Shown piece after piece: positions 42,088-52,223 of a stretch of 64,000 nt of DNA. The DNA is taken from the NCBI GenBank assembly GCA_947497295.1, contig CANMFU010000001.1, forward strand, positions 1,054,001 to 1,118,000, written 5' to 3'. Position numbers and translations under genes: made by a program. Origin of the DNA: an uncultured Roseovarius sp. (GTDB lineage: Bacteria; Pseudomonadota; Alphaproteobacteria; Rhodobacterales; Rhodobacteraceae). Below the pieces are notes generated by a model. The model searched no databases, was not told where the DNA came from, and was given only the letters and a program-made list of their open reading frames with translations. Numbering within the stretch: the stretch's first letter is position 1; the number at the start of each line of letters is the position of its first letter.

Positions 42088-44414
42088 CAAAAGGTCGAAG
42101 CGATGGACACGTCAAAGGACTGCGTTTTATCGCCAGTCTCTTTCTGGAGGGCCTGCGAAAAGTTGAACCGCAGCGGGCCAAAGGGTGATGTCCAGATCAA
42201 AGACAGGCCGATCGCCGAGCGTGGTTCGAAATCGACTGAGGAGGTCGGGCCAGTGGCGCCGAACGTGTCCACATCCCAGATGCTGCCGACGTCCAGAAAC
42301 GCGCCGCCAGTCAGGCCATATTCCTCGGGTAGCCCGAGCGGGAATTCCGCGTCCAGTTTAAGCGCGGCAAAGTAGTTACCGCCCAGCTGTTCCGTGCCCT
42401 CCAACGGCCCGATGCCGTTCGGCTCGAACCCGCGGATGATTTGACCGGCATACCGGTCAACCGCGCGGCTATCGGTACTGCCGGTAAAGTTCAGCGCACC
42501 CGCCTCAAGTGTGGCGCGCAGCGTCACTTCTTCGTTCAGAACCCTGGTCTGTGCGATCGCGCGTGCCGACGTCTGAATATATTCTTGGTCGCCGCCAAGG
42601 CCATAAAAATCCTGGCCAAAGGACAGCAACACACCGGCATTGGGGTTCAGTCCGGTGCGGCGGGTATCGTAGGTGTAATTATAACCTACGCCGCTCTCGT
42701 ATTCGCCGCCCCGCAGGGTTTCATTCGTCAAAATACCGCTGGTGCCAAGGTACTTATCCATGTCCTTGTAGCCAGCTGTATAACTGAACTGCAGGCGCCC
42801 GTTTTCACTGACCGGGAAGGTCAGGCTGGGACGGAAACGCCCGATTGTCGTATCATAAAGCGCGAAGTCACCGGTCGTTTCGATCAGCGAGAATTCCAGC
42901 CCAAAGGCCACATCGCGGCTGAGGAAGGCGGGCTCGACAAAGTTGATGTTATAGTTTGCCCGGTCGGCACTGGCGGCAATCTGCGCCGACAGACGTTGAC
43001 CGCGTCCAAGGAAGTTACGCTCGGCAAATCCGATGGAGAAACCGATACCCGAGTTGGTTGAATAGGACGCACCAAAGGACAGCGATCCTGTGCTTTTCTC
43101 TTCTACATCTACATCAACGACGACTTGATCGGGGCGCGATCCCTCGCGCGCGTCGACTTCGGCGGTCTCAAAGAAATCGAGCGCACGGATACGTTCGGCC
43201 GCCTGGCGGATTTCGCGCGGGTTGAACGGATCACCCTCTACCGTGTCGAACTGGCGGCGAATGACCCGGTCCAGTGTTGTTGTGTTACCCTCAATATCAA
43301 TTCGCTCGACAAAGATACGCGGACCGCGGACCAGGGCAAACTCGACGTCCAGCGATAGATCCCGGTCGTTGCGCGTGATGCGCGGCTCGACGCGCAGGAA
43401 ATCCACACCGTTGCGGACGCCCAGGCGTTCCATACGGGCAATCGAATTCTCAACCTTGGCAGGCGAGTAAATCTCGCCCGGCTTGACGTTAAGCGCTGCC
43501 TGATACTCGGCCGCGTTCGCACCGGGCAATTCGCTGACCGTGGTAACGCGGCCAAATCGGAATTGCTGACCTTCCTGAATGTTGAAGGTGATAAAGTATG
43601 TGTCGCGCTCGCGCGCCAGTTCGGCGTTGACGCCGGTCACGCGAAAATCGACATAGCCACGCGCCGAATAGAAGTCGGCCAACACCTGTTTGTCGAACTC
43701 GATCCGATCCTCGACAAACGTGTCACGGTTGATGATCGCACGCAAAAGACCGGCCTGCTTGGAGCCGACGACGCGGCGCAGACGCCCGTCCGAATAGGCG
43801 CGGTTGCCAACGAAACTGACGCGCTGCACTTCGATCTTCTTGCCCTCGAAAATTTCGAACACCAGATCGACGCGGTTGTCGCTGCGGCGGATCACCTTGG
43901 GACTGACGCGCGCGGCGCTGCGGCCCGTCTCGGCGTAAGCGCTGACAATGGCGGCGGCGTCGCGTTCCGCCTTGGCAGGATTGAACACCTGCCGCGGTGC
44001 GCTCTCGACGATGCCGGACAGATCCTCGTCCTTGATCTTGGAGTTGCCCTCAAAGGCGATCTTGGAAATGGTCGGATATTCTATGACCTTGATTTCCAAC
44101 GTATTCCCGCTCGGATTGATTGAAACCTCTTCGAAAAGGCCACTGGCAAGGATTCGCTGATAGGCGTCGTTCAATTCAGCCGCCGACACAGCCTGACCAC
44201 GTCCGATACCCGCGTATGTCAGGATTGTTCCCGCCTCAATCCGCTGGTTCCCGGCGATGGCAACATCCGTAAAGCGGTAAGATTGAGCCTGTGAAGGCAG
44301 CGGCGCCACTGAAAACGCAAGTGAGAGAAGGCACGCAGTGCCTAGACCAGCCTTGGCCCGCTGGAATGCCGAAGAGCGAGTGCGCGATGCGCGCAGAAAT
44401 TTCGGATGATTCAT
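42087..44414 (-). CDS. bamA: Outer membrane protein assembly factor BamA
   Basis: Folds beta-barrel proteins into the outer membrane. The product of about 775 aa has a signal peptide (cut near PLPSQAQS), five POTRA domains (YRFTDVAIAGNQRIEAG to about residue 430) and a C-terminal Omp85 barrel ending SIASTF with the terminal Phe. The ATG at 44414 (MNHPKF) places the signal peptide normally; an upstream ATG at 44447 would add 11 residues, and neither has a clear ribosome site. Confidence 0.94.
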   Translation of the reverse strand: MNHPKFLRASRTRSSAFQRAKAGLGTACLLSLAFSVAPLPSQAQSYRFTDVAIAGNQRIEAGTILTYAGIGRGQAVSAAELNDAYQRILASGLFEEVSINPSGNTLEIKVIEYPTISKIAFEGNSKIKDEDLSGIVESAPRQVFNPAKAERDAAAIVSAYAETGRSAARVSPKVIRRSDNRVDLVFEIFEGKKIEVQRVSFVGNRAYSDGRLRRVVGSKQAGLLRAIINRDTFVEDRIEFDKQVLADFYSARGYVDFRVTGVNAELARERDTYFITFNIQEGQQFRFGRVTTVSELPGANAAEYQAALNVKPGEIYSPAKVENSIARMERLGVRNGVDFLRVEPRITRNDRDLSLDVEFALVRGPRIFVERIDIEGNTTTLDRVIRRQFDTVEGDPFNPREIRQAAERIRALDFFETAEVDAREGSRPDQVVVDVDVEEKSTGSLSFGASYSTNSGIGFSIGFAERNFLGRGQRLSAQIAASADRANYNINFVEPAFLSRDVAFGLEFSLIETTGDFALYDTTIGRFRPSLTFPVSENGRLQFSYTAGYKDMDKYLGTSGILTNETLRGGEYESGVGYNYTYDTRRTGLNPNAGVLLSFGQDFYGLGGDQEYIQTSARAIAQTRVLNEEVTLRATLEAGALNFTGSTDSRAVDRYAGQIIRGFEPNGIGPLEGTEQLGGNYFAALKLDAEFPLGLPEEYGLTGGAFLDVGSIWDVDTFGATGPTSSVDFEPRSAIGLSLIWTSPFGPLRFNFSQALQKETGDKTQSFDVSIASTF

Positions 44415-44555
44415 AATTCCAACCCAGTCAGACAAGCCAATATGCATGTTCAGTAACGGGTCGCGTTGGCCTTGTCAAAACGCCAGTTTCATCAAATTCC
44501 AACGTGTAGCAGCAATGCCCAACCGGCGCGGATCGGTCAGCCCCTTTGGCCCAGC

Positions 44556-44681
44556 TTAGATTGAGGCGAGATAGGCAGCAGCAAACAGCGCCAGAGCAAT
44601 CGCTCCGGGAAACAGCAGTCGATCCGAATTGACATCAATCAGTACGCACATGCCGCGAAGTCCGTCTGAAACATAACGCAT
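44556..44681 (-). CDS. 41-aa small membrane protein between rseP and bamA
   Basis: The frame encodes MRYVSDGLRGMCVLIDVNSD followed by a hydrophobic segment (RLLFPGAIALALFAAAYLAS) and stops after Ile. The ATG has GAGGAGA at 7-nt spacing. It lies in the gap between rseP and bamA, on the same strand as both. Its function is unknown. The strong ribosome site and a single membrane helix make it a likely real gene, perhaps associated with the envelope machinery encoded around it. Confidence 0.65.
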   Translation of the reverse strand: MRYVSDGLRGMCVLIDVNSDRLLFPGAIALALFAAAYLASI

Positions 44682-44760
44682 TGGTCGGTCTCCTCGCCAG
44701 TGGGGATGCGCCTTGATGGCACGCCCCGTCGCGCGGAGTTATGACTGTGCAATGTGGCGC

Positions 44761-44810
44761 GATTTGGCACAAAATTGTGGCAAGATCCGGGCAGGCATGG
44801 CCCCTGCCCG
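44761..44810. other. Two adjacent inverted repeats downstream of rseP
   Basis: TTGGCACAA-AA-TTGTGGCAA (one mismatched pair, 44764-44783), flanked by GAT/ATC, is followed at once by CGGGCAGG-N7-CCTGCCCG (44788-44810). They lie 60-110 nt after the rseP stop on the minus strand. The G/C stem could end rseP transcripts, but no T-tract follows. Confidence 0.35.
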
Positions 44811-44870
44811 CCATTTCGGATGGCATGACCGTTTTGCGCTATATCTTGGGGTCGGCAGGCGCCCGCCCAA

Positions 44871-46241
44871 TCATGGGCACCAGATATCGTTGAACAATGC
44901 GAACAACATCAGACCCAGAATCAGCGTCAGACCGATAGTCATCATGACCCGCAGCGCGCCGTCACTGGGCGGTTTGCGGAACACGGCTTCATAAGCGTAA
45001 AACACCAGATGCCCGCCATCCAATACCGGGATGGGGAAAAGGTTCAACAGGCCAACAGCCGTCGACAGAACCGCGATGAACCAGATGAAATTCTCGGCCC
45101 CTTGGCTGGCCATCGCGCCCGAAGTTTGTGCAATGCCCAAAGGCCCCGACATGTTGCAACTGCTGATCGCGCCCGTGATCATGTGATACAGCCCCGAAAT
45201 CGAGCTGGCCGCGACCGCGTAGGTTTGCCGCACGCCGCCTTCGAGCGCCTCCAGAGGGCCGACCCTCACGGTGCCCGGCTCGAACGCCCAACCGCCCGCA
45301 ATGCCGATGCGCCATTGCGTCTGGAAACCGCCATTCTCTTGGGGCTCGTCGGTGCGGCGCGGTGTCAGGCTGAGCTGCTCCTGGACGCCTTCCCGCCAGA
45401 CATCCAGCCGCAAGGGGGCGCCATTGGACGCCTCGACAATCTCCTTGAGTTGGGTGAAGGACGAAATCGATGTGCCGTTCACTGCGGAAATGACATCACC
45501 CACCTCGATACCCGCACGATATGCAGCCGATTGCGGCACTAATGCTGTCACGATAGGTGGCAGCGGGTGCGGCCCGGGCACCGTCATTTGCCGGTCATCG
45601 CGCTGCACGCGATAGTCCATAACCTGCTGGTCCGGTAGCGCCGAGGTGAACGTATCAAACGCGCCGCGATCCTGGTAACCGGGCATTTGCGTGCCTGCGA
45701 TATCCAGAACGGTGTCGCCGGGTTTCAGAGAAATCCCTTCTGCGGGCAAGGGTCTGAGCGATCCCACCTGAAGCGGCTCGGCCATCTTGCCCTGTGCCAG
45801 AATCACGCCGCCAAAGATCGCGATCGACAGAATGAAATTGAATACCGGTCCCGCCGCCACCGTCGCGCTACGCGCCCAAAGAGGCGCGCCATGCATCGTC
45901 TGGCGCAGCCGTTCAGGCGGAGTTGCCGCCATCGCGGCACTATCCTTGCCGCTGGCCGCGTCAGCGTCGCCCAGAAACTTGACATATCCGCCAAACGGCA
46001 GTGCCGCCACTTGCCACCTCGTGCCGTGCTTGTCTACGCGGCTGAACAGCACCGGCCCAAATCCCAGCGAGAACACCTCCGCCTTGATGCCCGACCAGCG
46101 GCCGACGATATAATGCCCGTATTCATGGATTGCGACGATGACCGACAAGGCAACGACAAAGGCGGCAAACACGCCAAGGGCGCTGCCAAATTGCGGGAGA
46201 ATCGCTGAAATATCCAAAAACTGTCCTATTCTGCCTTTCAT
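44871..46241 (-). CDS. rseP: Site-2 zinc metalloprotease RseP
   Basis: Intramembrane protease that releases anti-sigma factors and clears signal peptides. The protein of about 456 aa has the HExxH site in VAIHEYGHYIVG (residues 39-43), two central PDZ domains (GISLKPGDTVLDIAG and YRAGIEVGDVISAVNG) and the second zinc ligand in FPIPVLDGGHL. The ATG at 46241 lacks a good site. A TTG at 46220 with AGGAC upstream and a start LDISAILPQ closer to relatives may be the true start. Confidence 0.93.
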   Translation of the reverse strand: MKGRIGQFLDISAILPQFGSALGVFAAFVVALSVIVAIHEYGHYIVGRWSGIKAEVFSLGFGPVLFSRVDKHGTRWQVAALPFGGYVKFLGDADAASGKDSAAMAATPPERLRQTMHGAPLWARSATVAAGPVFNFILSIAIFGGVILAQGKMAEPLQVGSLRPLPAEGISLKPGDTVLDIAGTQMPGYQDRGAFDTFTSALPDQQVMDYRVQRDDRQMTVPGPHPLPPIVTALVPQSAAYRAGIEVGDVISAVNGTSISSFTQLKEIVEASNGAPLRLDVWREGVQEQLSLTPRRTDEPQENGGFQTQWRIGIAGGWAFEPGTVRVGPLEALEGGVRQTYAVAASSISGLYHMITGAISSCNMSGPLGIAQTSGAMASQGAENFIWFIAVLSTAVGLLNLFPIPVLDGGHLVFYAYEAVFRKPPSDGALRVMMTIGLTLILGLMLFALFNDIWCP

Positions 46242-46258
46242 CGCACCGCCGATCCGCC

Positions 46259-47428
46259 TCAGGCGGCGATCAGGCGATCCATCTGTTGCCGTGTAAGGTG
46301 GTCGCAGCGGCGCACGCTTTCAAGCGTGATCTCGCCTGGCTCGATCTGGGCCTGCGCATCGCACAAGCCATGGTCGAGCGTTCGGGCGACCAGCGCGCTC
46401 ATCTCAAGAAATCCGATATGTCCGGCGATGAAGTGGTCCAGCGCGCGCTCCTTGGCCGCGTTAAAAATGGCGCCGGAATGGCCTCCTGCCGCCATCACCT
46501 GCCACGCCAGTGCCAGCGCTGGATACCGCGCCGGATCGGGCAGGGCAAAATCCAGACGTCCGATGGCAGAAAGATCCAGCCGCGCCACGGGAAGGTGACG
46601 GCGGTCCGGCCAGTTCAATGCAAACCCGATTGCATGCCGCATATCGGGCGGGCCAACATGCGCCATCAGCGCGCCGTCGCGAAACCCTACCAACGCATGC
46701 ACAGTGCTTTGAGGATGTACAAGAACCTCGATCTGCTCCGGTTCAAGCCCGAAAAATTCCTTGGCCTCAATAACTTCAAGTGCCTTGTTAAACATTGAGG
46801 CTGAATCGATCGTGATGCGCTGGCCCATGTCCCAATTGGGATGTGTCGACGCCTCATCGACGCCGACATGCGCCAGGTCATCGAGAGGCCGGTCGCGAAA
46901 GGCCCCGCCAGAGGCCGTGATGATCACCCGTTCAATCGCCGCGCGATCCTCGCCGGTCAAGGCCTGAAAAATGGCCGAATGTTCGCTGTCCACCGGCAGG
47001 ATGTGCGCACCATGGCGCGCCGCCGTGGCAAGCAGCAGCGGTCCCGCGGTAACCAGCGATTCCTTGTTGGCGAGCGCCAGAGTGCCGCCCTGCTCCAGCG
47101 CTGCTAGTCCGGGCGCAAGGCCCGCTACACCGACGATGGCCGACATGGTCCAGTCCGCCGGGCGCTGCGCGGCCTCGATCAGTGCGTCCTCTCCCGCCGC
47201 TACCGCAACATCACTGCCCGACAGGGCCGACCGCAGATCAGTCAGCAGTTCAAGATGGGCCGTTACGGCCAGTTCTGCACGAAATTCGCGCGCATCGTCA
47301 GCCAGTTGCGCGATATTGCGCCCGCCGGTCAGCGCCACAACCTGAAATTCATCCGGCGCGCGCCGGATCAGATCCAGCGTGTTCTGGCCGATAGACCCCG
47401 TCGCACCCAGAATAGTGACACGCCTCAT
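46259..47428 (-). CDS. dxr: 1-deoxy-D-xylulose 5-phosphate reductoisomerase
   Basis: Committed step of the MEP isoprenoid pathway, feeding UppS and the ubiquinone side chain. The 389-aa protein has NADPH motif ILGATGSIGQNTL, the substrate-binding ITASGGAFRD loop, PVDSEHSAIFQ and the C-terminal helical domain. The start at 47428 overlaps the cdsA stop by 4 nt. Fosmidomycin-target residues around GGAF and DSEHS are intact. Confidence 0.96.
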   Translation of the reverse strand: MRRVTILGATGSIGQNTLDLIRRAPDEFQVVALTGGRNIAQLADDAREFRAELAVTAHLELLTDLRSALSGSDVAVAAGEDALIEAAQRPADWTMSAIVGVAGLAPGLAALEQGGTLALANKESLVTAGPLLLATAARHGAHILPVDSEHSAIFQALTGEDRAAIERVIITASGGAFRDRPLDDLAHVGVDEASTHPNWDMGQRITIDSASMFNKALEVIEAKEFFGLEPEQIEVLVHPQSTVHALVGFRDGALMAHVGPPDMRHAIGFALNWPDRRHLPVARLDLSAIGRLDFALPDPARYPALALAWQVMAAGGHSGAIFNAAKERALDHFIAGHIGFLEMSALVARTLDHGLCDAQAQIEPGEITLESVRRCDHLTRQQMDRLIAA

Positions 47429-48207
47429 ACCAGCCCCGGCAGGATCCCGAAGAGCCACAGTGCCCCCACCAGCAGCATCGCGCCCAGCATCGCATCAAAC
47501 CGGTCCAGAACACCGCCATGACCAGGAATCAGGTTCGAGCTGTCCTTCACTCCAACCCGGCGCTTGATCCAGCTTTCCCAGATATCGCCCGCCTGCCCGG
47601 TGACAGCCACCAGAGCCGACATCAACATCAGCTGCGCCCCAACGCCGAGATAGAGGCCAAAACCAAGTCCCATCACAGCGCCGGCCAGCCAGCCGGCAGC
47701 GGTGCCCGACCACGTCTTTTTGGGGCTGATCGCAGGCCAGAATTTCGGCCCACCTATTGCACGGCCGGCGAAATATCCCGCAACATCAACCGACACTACA
47801 ACGCAGATTACCCAAAGGGTCCACGCCAGCCCGGCATCGACGCGCAGCAGCGCCGCAGTGTAGCAAGCCAACAGAATACACGCGCCATAGACGCCCAATA
47901 AAACCCGGCGCTCGGACAGTTGCCACGCGCCGAAACCCGCAACAAACGCCAGCCCCGGCAGCGCAAGCCACAGCGGCAGCGCCCATGCCACGGCCAGCGC
48001 CAGCCCCGCGATCACTCCCATGCCCGGAGCCCATGCATCGCCGCCCAGCATGCGCGACAGCTCCCATATCATTGCGCCGCCAATCACCCAAAGTGCGGCA
48101 GCAAAGATCATGCCCCCTGACCAGAGCAGGACGATTCCCGCGACGATCATCACCGCCGCTGAGATCAACCTTGCATTCAAATCGTTCCAGCGTGCTGGCA
48201 GGCTCAT
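47425..48207 (-). CDS. cdsA: Phosphatidate cytidylyltransferase
   Basis: Makes CDP-diacylglycerol, the precursor of all phospholipids. The 260-aa multi-pass membrane protein has the C-terminal CdsA signature around KKTWSGTAAGWLAGAVMG and RRVGVKDSSNLIPGHGGVLDR (key residues D, S, PGHGG, DR). It overlaps both uppS and dxr by 4 nt. Confidence 0.94.
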   Translation of the reverse strand: MSLPARWNDLNARLISAAVMIVAGIVLLWSGGMIFAAALWVIGGAMIWELSRMLGGDAWAPGMGVIAGLALAVAWALPLWLALPGLAFVAGFGAWQLSERRVLLGVYGACILLACYTAALLRVDAGLAWTLWVICVVVSVDVAGYFAGRAIGGPKFWPAISPKKTWSGTAAGWLAGAVMGLGFGLYLGVGAQLMLMSALVAVTGQAGDIWESWIKRRVGVKDSSNLIPGHGGVLDRFDAMLGAMLLVGALWLFGILPGLV

Positions 48208-48965
48208 GGTTTGGCTCCTCCAAATCGGCGGTCGCGTCCACCATATCCCGATACGATTCCGGCAAAGATGTCCTTGGTGAAATCAGGCCAGAGTGTATCG
48301 ACGAATTCATATTCCGCATAGGCAGACTGCCATAGCAGAAAATTTGATATCCGTGCCTCTCCGGAGGTGCGGATGACCAAATCGGGATCAGGTAAAACCT
48401 TTGTATCCAAATACTTTGTCAGCGTTTCCTCATCCACGTCAGCCGGGTCAAGCCGACCTGCGGCAACGTCTTCGGCCAAATGTTTGATGGCGCGGCTCAC
48501 CTCATCACGGCTGCCATAGTTCAGCGCGATGGTCAGGTGGACACGGTCATTGCCCTCGGTAATTGTTTCCAGCTCATCCATCAGGCAAATAAGCTTGGCG
48601 TCCAGGCGCATGCGGTCGCCAATGAACCGAACACGCACGCCTTCATCACGCAGTGCGCGCGTCTCCTTTGAGATGTAGCGGCGGAAAAGACTCATCAGGC
48701 CGGCAACTTCGGTCTGTGTACGCTTCCAGTTTTCGGTGGAAAAAGCGAACACAGTCAGGTACTTGACCCGCAGGTCGGGACAGGCATTGACGATCTCGCG
48801 CACTCGTTTGGCACCGGCGTGATGGCCAAAAAGACGTGGCCGCCCGCGCGCCTGCGCCCAGCGGCCGTTGCCGTCCATGATCACGGCCACATGACGCGGG
48901 CCTTGCTGCGCCTCAGGGCTTGGCGTCGCCGCCTCTGCGCTGTCTGTGACCTTGCGCCGGAACAT
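48204..48965 (-). CDS. uppS: Undecaprenyl diphosphate synthase
   Basis: Makes the C55 lipid carrier for peptidoglycan and polysaccharides. The 253-aa cis-prenyltransferase has VAVIMDGNGRWAQARG with the catalytic Asp, FAFSTENW, and the C-terminal PDLVIRTSGEARISNFLLWQ motif. The ATG at 48965 was chosen to follow frr directly (1-nt gap) and gives an N-terminal extension of about 24 residues (MFRRKVTDSAEAATPSPEAQ) that is poorly conserved. Confidence 0.95.
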   Translation of the reverse strand: MFRRKVTDSAEAATPSPEAQQGPRHVAVIMDGNGRWAQARGRPRLFGHHAGAKRVREIVNACPDLRVKYLTVFAFSTENWKRTQTEVAGLMSLFRRYISKETRALRDEGVRVRFIGDRMRLDAKLICLMDELETITEGNDRVHLTIALNYGSRDEVSRAIKHLAEDVAAGRLDPADVDEETLTKYLDTKVLPDPDLVIRTSGEARISNFLLWQSAYAEYEFVDTLWPDFTKDIFAGIVSGYGGRDRRFGGAKP

Positions 48966-48966
48966 C

Positions 48967-49530
48967 TCAGACCTGCATGATCTCGGCTTGCTTTGTCTCC
49001 AAAGAGTCGTCCACACGGGCGATAAAGCGGTTGGTTAGGTCCTGAACCTCGGTCTCCCAGAATTTCTGGTCGTCCTCGGACATACCGTCATTCTTGCCCT
49101 TCTTGATCTGGTCCATCCCGTCGCGGCGCACGTTGCGCACCGCAACGCGGGCATTTTCGGCGTATTGAGAGGCAACCTTGGTCAGATCGCGGCGGCGCTC
49201 TTCGTTCAGCTCGGGGATAGGCAGCATGATGATGGTGCCATTCATCTGAGGATTGATCCCCAACCCGCTGTTACGAATTGCTTTTTCAACCTTGTTGACG
49301 AGCCCTTTGTCCCAGACGTTAATCGTCACCATACGCGGCTCGGGGACGTTGACTGTGCCGACCTGATTGATCGGTGTCATCTGACCATAGGCGTCCACCA
49401 TCACCGGCTCAAGGATCGACGCGCTGGCACGCCCGGTGCGCAGGGACGCAAATTCTGTCCTGAGCGACGCGATTGCGCCTTCCATTCGCCTTTCCAGATC
49501 GGCTGTGTCGATTTCGATATCATCTGCCAT
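48967..49530 (-). CDS. frr: Ribosome recycling factor
   Basis: Splits post-termination ribosomes with EF-G. The 187-aa protein has [18 protein letters not shown], the hinge [14 protein letters not shown] and the [27 protein letters not shown] helix signature (key residues RRD, NVRRD). The ATG at 49530 has AGAGGAAG at 7 nt. It lies 50 nt after pyrH. Confidence 0.97.
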   Translation of the reverse strand: MADDIEIDTADLERRMEGAIASLRTEFASLRTGRASASILEPVMVDAYGQMTPINQVGTVNVPEPRMVTINVWDKGLVNKVEKAIRNSGLGINPQMNGTIIMLPIPELNEERRRDLTKVASQYAENARVAVRNVRRDGMDQIKKGKNDGMSEDDQKFWETEVQDLTNRFIARVDDSLETKQAEIMQV

Positions 49531-49580
49531 AGTCAAACTTCCTCTGCGGTCTGCCCTTTGCACTTTGGGTGCAATCTGCG

Positions 49581-50312
49581 TCAGTCATGGACAATTGTAT
49601 AGGTGCCTTCCCCAGCCAGAATGCCGCGAAAGCCCCCCGGCTCGTCCAGGCTAAACACGATGATCGGCAGGTTGTTGTCACGCGCCAGTGCGATGGCGCT
49701 CGCATCCATCACCTTGAGATGCTTGGCCAGTACATCGTCATAGCTGATCTGGTCATAGCGCACGGCATCCGCGTTTGTCACCGGATCCTTGTCATAGACG
49801 CCATCCACTTTGGTGCCCTTCAGGATCGCCTCGCAGGCCATTTCATTGGCGCGCAGCGTTGCGGCGGTGTCGGTGGTGAAATAAGGGTTGCCGGTGCCAG
49901 CAGCAAAGATGCAGACCCGCTTTTTCTCCAGATGGCGCACGGCACGGCGGCGGATGTATGGTTCGGCCACTTCGTCCATACGGATGGCAGAAATCACGCG
50001 GCAAAACACGCCCAGCTCTTCCAATGCGCTCTGCATTGCGAGCGCGTTCATCACGGTCGCCAGCATGCCCATGTAATCGGCCGTTGTCCGCTCCATCCCC
50101 TGCGCAGATCCTTGCAATCCGCGAAAGATGTTGCCGCCGCCGATCACCATGCAGATCTCAACGCCCATGTCGTGAACGACCTTAACTTCGCGTGCGATCC
50201 GCTCGACGGTGGGCGGGTGCAGGCCGTAGGCTGTGTCGCCCATCAGCGCCTCCCCCGAGATTTTCAACATCACGCGCCGAAAGGTCGTCTTGGGGGTGTT
50301 GCTGTCGGGCAT
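49581..50312 (-). CDS. pyrH: UMP kinase
   Basis: Phosphorylates UMP. The 243-aa amino-acid-kinase-fold enzyme has [13 protein letters not shown], the GGGNIFRG loop and [13 protein letters not shown] (as [18 protein letters not shown], key residues [10 protein letters not shown]). The start at 50312 is supported by AAGGAG upstream. It is the first gene of the envelope cluster, divergent from miaA. rpsB and tsf, often found before pyrH, are not adjacent here. Confidence 0.97.
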   Translation of the reverse strand: MPDSNTPKTTFRRVMLKISGEALMGDTAYGLHPPTVERIAREVKVVHDMGVEICMVIGGGNIFRGLQGSAQGMERTTADYMGMLATVMNALAMQSALEELGVFCRVISAIRMDEVAEPYIRRRAVRHLEKKRVCIFAAGTGNPYFTTDTAATLRANEMACEAILKGTKVDGVYDKDPVTNADAVRYDQISYDDVLAKHLKVMDASAIALARDNNLPIIVFSLDEPGGFRGILAGEGTYTIVHD

Positions 50313-50457
50313 AGGAGACTCCTTGCATGTCTGGCGCGCAAAATGTCGCAAATGGCAGCAGAGTTCAATCTCTTAAACCGCGATTTTGCTGCATCGCAGC
50401 AATCATATGGCAGCGCGCCCCCTCGCCCTTGGCGCCGCGCCGCGCTAAAACGCTGTC

Positions 50458-51342
50458 ATGCTGGAACATCTGACCATATCACGCACCGCGCCCGTTCTGA
50501 TCGCCGGTCCAACCGCATCGGGCAAATCCGCGCTTGCGCTGAGCATTGCCGAGCGTCTGGGCGGTGTTGTCATCAATGCCGACTCGATGCAGGTTTTCGC
50601 CGGATGGCGCATCCTGACTGCCCGCCCGAGCCCTGCAGATGAGGAGCGCGCGCCCCATGCGCTGTATGGGCATGTTGCGCAGCAAGCTGATTATTCGGTC
50701 GGACATTGGCTGCGCGATGTCGCCCCGTTCCTTGAGGCGGGCGCGCGGCCCATCATTGTCGGCGGCACCGGGCTGTACTTCTCGGCCCTTACCGAAGGGC
50801 TGGCCGATATCCCGCCAACCCCCGCCGCCATCCGGGCCGAGGCTGACGCGCTGCGCACCGGCGGCGCACTGGACAGGATGACAGATGCGCTGGACCCAGC
50901 GACCCGCGAGCGCACAGATCTGCGCAACCCGATGCGTGTGCAGCGTGCTTGGGAGGTGCAACAGGCCACCGGGCGCGGACTGGCCAGCTGGCAGGATGCA
51001 ACGCCACCGCCATTGCTGCCGCTGGCGCGCGCACATGCACTGCTGCTGGATGCAGATACCGACTGGCTGAACGCGCGGATCGCCGACAGGCTGGGCGCGA
51101 TGCTGGAGGCCGGCGCGCTGGACGAAGTGCACGCCAACATGTCCCATCTGGACGCAGGGCATCCCAGCGCCAAGGCCATTGGCGCGCCCGAGCTTGCCGC
51201 CCATCTGCGCGGCGAGCTCACCTTGACCGCCGCGCAGGAGGCGGCGACAATCGCGACGCGCCAATTTGCAAAACGCCAGCGAACATGGTTTCGCGCCAGA
51301 ATGCGTGATTGGCAGCGCTTGAATGTGCCTGAGATCGGCTGA
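50458..51342 (+). CDS. miaA: tRNA dimethylallyltransferase
   Basis: Adds dimethylallyl to A37 of tRNAs that read UNN codons. The 294-aa protein has the P-loop GPTASGKS at residues 17-24, the [17 protein letters not shown] segment, [11 protein letters not shown] and [12 protein letters not shown] near the C-terminus. The ATG at 50458 has no strong ribosome site. It begins 145 nt upstream of, and divergent from, pyrH. Confidence 0.95.
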   Translation: MLEHLTISRTAPVLIAGPTASGKSALALSIAERLGGVVINADSMQVFAGWRILTARPSPADEERAPHALYGHVAQQADYSVGHWLRDVAPFLEAGARPIIVGGTGLYFSALTEGLADIPPTPAAIRAEADALRTGGALDRMTDALDPATRERTDLRNPMRVQRAWEVQQATGRGLASWQDATPPPLLPLARAHALLLDADTDWLNARIADRLGAMLEAGALDEVHANMSHLDAGHPSAKAIGAPELAAHLRGELTLTAAQEAATIATRQFAKRQRTWFRARMRDWQRLNVPEIG

Positions 51343-51426
51343 ATTTCACTTATCCCATATTTTTCGATTTTAAACGGCCTCAAAGGCGCAGTATCTTGCC
51401 GCATTAGCACCATAAGGCCGATTGCC

Positions 51427-52215
51427 GTGATCACTGCGCCCCAAATCATGACCATTGCGCAATGGGCGCACGGCGCCCCTTGGCGTCTGACTCTGCCGCA
51501 CAGCCAGCCGCATCATGCGCTGATCTGGATCACGCGCGGGCAGGCGCGCGCGACGGTCGGCGGGCTACGCCGCGGCGTGGGCGCGCATAATGCGCTGGCT
51601 GTGCCGACCGGTACGTTGTTTTCGCTGGATATCGGGCCGGGCTGCTACGGTCAGGTCTGCCTCATACCTCCCGGCGGCCCTGCCCTCATGCCGGACGAGC
51701 CTGAACATCTGCGCATCCGCGAGGTGCAGGCGCAGTCCGAGCTGACGTCTCTGCTGGACTCGATGATGCGCGAAAACAGCCAGCAGCGCCCCTTCGCGGA
51801 CGAGGCGGCGCAGGCGTTGGCGATCATGGTTACCGTCTGGCTGCGCCGCGCACTGATCGGCCAAGAGCCCGGCCCGAGGCCAACAGCGGCCCAGCGGCTG
51901 GTTGTCGCCTACGCTGCGCTGGTCGAGCAGAACCATGCTACCGGACAGCCGATGGCCTCCTATGCCCGTGACTTGGGCGTCACGCCCACGCATCTGGGCC
52001 GCAGTTGCAAGGCGTGTTGCGGGCTGACAGCTGCTGATTTGCTGGTGCAGCGCATCCTGCACGCCGCCCGCGAGCAGCTGGAGGATGGAGCGGACGCGAT
52101 TCGCCACGTTGCGGCGCAGCTGGGATTCGGCAGTGCCGCCTATTTCTCGCGCTTCATTCAGGCCCATACTGGCCTTAGCCCGTCCGCCCTGCGGCGCAAG
52201 GCACAGGCTGTGTGA
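51427..52215 (+). CDS. AraC-family transcriptional regulator
   Basis: A 262-aa protein. The N-terminal part is cupin-like (HHALIWITRGQARATVGG, VGAHNALAVPTGTLFSLDIG). The C-terminal 100 residues are the AraC double helix-turn-helix (ASYARDLGVTPTHLGRSCKA and IRHVAAQLGFGSAAYFSRFI, ending in the GLSPSALRR block). The GTG at 51427 has TAAGG upstream at 9 nt; an ATG eight codons later is possible. The target and effector are unknown. It is convergent with the lytic transglycosylase gene. Confidence 0.9.
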   Translation: MITAPQIMTIAQWAHGAPWRLTLPHSQPHHALIWITRGQARATVGGLRRGVGAHNALAVPTGTLFSLDIGPGCYGQVCLIPPGGPALMPDEPEHLRIREVQAQSELTSLLDSMMRENSQQRPFADEAAQALAIMVTVWLRRALIGQEPGPRPTAAQRLVVAYAALVEQNHATGQPMASYARDLGVTPTHLGRSCKACCGLTAADLLVQRILHAAREQLEDGADAIRHVAAQLGFGSAAYFSRFIQAHTGLSPSALRRKAQAV

Positions 52216-52223
52216 GGCGCGGG

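Noticed and set aside
44761-44787. Sigma-54 promoter (TTGGCAC...TTGT)
   Set aside because: The -24 element fits, but the -12 element is displaced by one base and reads TGTG. The match is better explained as part of an inverted repeat.
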